Below are positions 5,317 to 6,646 of a stretch of 6,646 nt of DNA, one piece after another (position 1 is the first letter of the stretch; every line of letters begins with the position of its first letter). The stretch covers positions 768 to 7,413 of the forward strand of contig PLBX01000256.1 in assembly GCA_003135495.1 (NCBI GenBank), read 5' to 3'. A program made the translations under genes and the position numbers. This DNA is from Acidobacteriaceae bacterium (GTDB taxonomy: Bacteria > Acidobacteriota > Terriglobia > Terriglobales > Acidobacteriaceae). Below the pieces are notes generated by a model. That model made no database searches. It saw only the letters and a program-made list of their open reading frames with translations, and was not told the DNA's origin.

Positions 5317-5361
5317 AGCGCTGCTCGACCGAACGTCCGAAGTGGCGTTTCGAACAGCGCT
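5317..5361. other. Imperfect long hairpin between the cytochrome and lysS
   Basis: AGCGCTG (5317-5323) pairs with CAGCGCT (5355-5361). After one C-A mismatch, TCGA (5325-5328) pairs with TCGA (5350-5353); after a 3-nt bulge, AACG (5332-5335) pairs with CGTT (5346-5349), leaving a 10-nt loop. It has no T-tract. It may be a transcript-end structure for either convergent gene or part of a larger repeat. I see no credible coding sequence in 5219-5438. Confidence 0.4.
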
Positions 5362-5438
5362 GCCCGTAACAGTAGCAACTGGTTCCAGCTTGCGCGATTT
5401 CCTGAAAGCCTTCAAGTAATTGTTTAGGTGCTGTCCGC

Positions 5439-6646
5439 TTACTTCGCTTCCGGCGCGCTCGCGGTTAAAGCTTTTTCCGGACGCAACAGCGGAAACAAAA
5501 TCACATCGCGAATCGTGTGCGAGTCGGTCAGTAACATCGCCAGACGATCCACTCCCAATCCCACGCCACCGGCGGGAGGCATTCCATAGCTCAACGCATT
5601 AATGTAATTTTCGTCCATCTGGTGGGCTTCATCATCCCCGCGTTCACGTTCTTTTAGCTGCGCTTCGAATCTTCGTCGCTGATCTTCAGGATCGTTCAGC
5701 TCGCTAAACCCGTTGGCGATTTCCATTTGCCCGGCAAACATTTCAAAGCGCTCCGTCCAGTCCGGCTCGTCGGGCTTCTGCTTTGAAAGCGGCGAGACAG
5801 CGGTTGGAAACTCGTAGATGATGGTCGGCTGCATCAAGTGCTCTTCGGCGACGGCCTCAAACATGCCAGCAATTGTCTTGCCGGCGGGCTCCTCCGCATT
5901 GAACTTCAAATCAATTCCCGCTGCGCGCACACGGCCGACCAGCGCCTGGACCTTGTCGCGTGTTTCAAAGTCACTACGCTCCGGCTTCGCTCCAGCTTTC
6001 TCGGGCCAGAATTCAACGATCGCATCCCGCATCTTCATCCGCCGCCAGTTTTCGTGCGACCAGTCAATCTCGTTTTCTCCCCACTTCGTTTTCATGCCGC
6101 CGGTCACGTCTTGCACCGCGCGTTCAATCGCTCCCTGAGTCGTGTCCATGATGCCGAGATAATCGGTGTAGGCCTGATACGCCTCAAGCATCGTAAATTC
6201 AGGATTCCATCTCCACCCCAACCCTTCATTGCGAAAGTTGCGATTAATTTCGTAGACCCGATCGAACCCGCCCACCGTGAGCCGCTTCAAATAAAGTTCT
6301 GGGGCGATGCGCAAAAATAAATCCATATCGAGGGTGTTGTGATGCGTTTTAAACGGACGGGCTACCGCGCCGCCGGCAATGGGGTGCATCATTGGCGTTT
6401 CGACTTCCATGAAGCCCTGACTGTCGAAATACCGCCTCAACGATTGCACCAGCTTGCTGCGCCTTAAAAATACCGAGCGCACCTCCGGATTCATGACCAG
6501 ATCCAGATAGCGCTGCCTGTAGCGCAATTCAACGTCGGTCAGTCCATGAAATTTTTCCGGCAGCGGCAGCAAATCTTTGGACAAGAAGGTCAGTTCGTCG
6601 GCATGAATGCTGAGTTCGCCGGTGCGCGTGCGAAACAAATATCCGC
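5439..6646 (-). CDS. lysS: Lysyl-tRNA synthetase, class II (5' end beyond the window)
   Basis: Charges tRNA-Lys with lysine using ATP in the cytoplasm. About 401 codons are visible and the frame stays open to the right edge ([14 protein letters not shown]). A full class II LysRS has about 500 aa, so roughly the first 100, mostly the OB-fold anticodon-binding domain, lie outside. Visible hallmarks: [20 protein letters not shown] after the OB fold, motif 1 [10 protein letters not shown] (6387-6416), [14 protein letters not shown], motif 2 [38 protein letters not shown] with both Mg/ATP-binding Glu residues, and motif 3 [12 protein letters not shown] followed by DVILFP. Two oddities: the motif 2 His expected before NPEFT is Trp (codon 6207-6209), and the usual ALEYG is ALSYG (Ser codon 5589-5591). 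The frame is otherwise intact, so the gene is probably functional. Confidence 0.96.
   Translation of the reverse strand, partial: GYLFRTRTGELSIHADELTFLSKDLLPLPEKFHGLTDVELRYRQRYLDLVMNPEVRSVFLRRSKLVQSLRRYFDSQGFMEVETPMMHPIAGGAVARPFKTHHNTLDMDLFLRIAPELYLKRLTVGGFDRVYEINRNFRNEGLGWRWNPEFTMLEAYQAYTDYLGIMDTTQGAIERAVQDVTGGMKTKWGENEIDWSHENWRRMKMRDAIVEFWPEKAGAKPERSDFETRDKVQALVGRVRAAGIDLKFNAEEPAGKTIAGMFEAVAEEHLMQPTIIYEFPTAVSPLSKQKPDEPDWTERFEMFAGQMEIANGFSELNDPEDQRRRFEAQLKERERGDDEAHQMDENYINALSYGMPPAGGVGLGVDRLAMLLTDSHTIRDVILFPLLRPEKALTASAPEAK

Noticed and set aside
5227..5415. 62-codon minus-strand open frame between lysS and the cytochrome gene
   Set aside because: Its C-terminal part is a translation of the palindromic element (5237-5283) and the middle crosses the 5317-5361 hairpin. 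It has a TTG start, no ribosome-binding site and no recognisable domain.
5838..6320. 160-codon plus-strand open frame inside lysS
   Set aside because: The minus-strand frame encodes LysRS with its class II motifs; the plus frame has no recognisable feature.

Overview
The window looks like chromosomal DNA from a Gram-negative soil bacterium, most probably an acidobacterium. The clues are an outer-membrane beta-barrel gene, a periplasmic c-type cytochrome, TTG starts, palindromic intergenic elements and CCTTCGTG-type dispersed repeats. This placement is inference; there is no rRNA or other taxonomic marker. No phage, transposase, CRISPR, tRNA or defence gene is visible.

Layout. The last 39 codons of an alpha/beta-hydrolase-like gene (1-122, +) are followed by a complete MOFRL-family glycerate 2-kinase (191-1543, +) whose upstream region carries a heptamer tandem repeat. 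An AT-rich gap of about 265 bp with repeated TTGTAAA boxes precedes a small outer-membrane beta-barrel protein (1810-2427, +). A long palindrome follows, then a compact export cluster: tatB-like gene (2560-2976), tatC (2969-3769, overlapping) and a secreted M28-type glutaminyl-peptide cyclotransferase (3791-4786). After a 120-bp gap with a possible extended -10 promoter comes a small exported mono-haem c-type cytochrome (4907-5218, +). The convergent intergenic region 5219-5438 holds a compound palindromic element and a second imperfect hairpin, with no credible gene. Lysyl-tRNA synthetase (lysS, minus strand) ends at 5439 and runs off the right edge, missing its N-terminal part.

How the genes fit together. 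TatB and TatC are core parts of the twin-arginine translocase, and the adjacent cyclotransferase would act on exported proteins in the periplasm. The other two exported proteins here (the beta-barrel and the cytochrome) both have predicted signal-peptidase sites of the form A-x-A followed by Gln. They would therefore expose the N-terminal Gln that such a cyclase converts to pyroglutamate. This resembles the Q-rule described for Bacteroidetes and is the most interesting functional hypothesis here.

Other points worth a second look: LysRS motif 2 has Trp where the family has a nearly invariant His; a dispersed repeat is built into the N-terminal coding region of the cyclotransferase; two distant palindromes share a 10-mer in opposite orientation; and the tat genes may be transcribed leaderless. 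I did not find a clear new multi-gene system.
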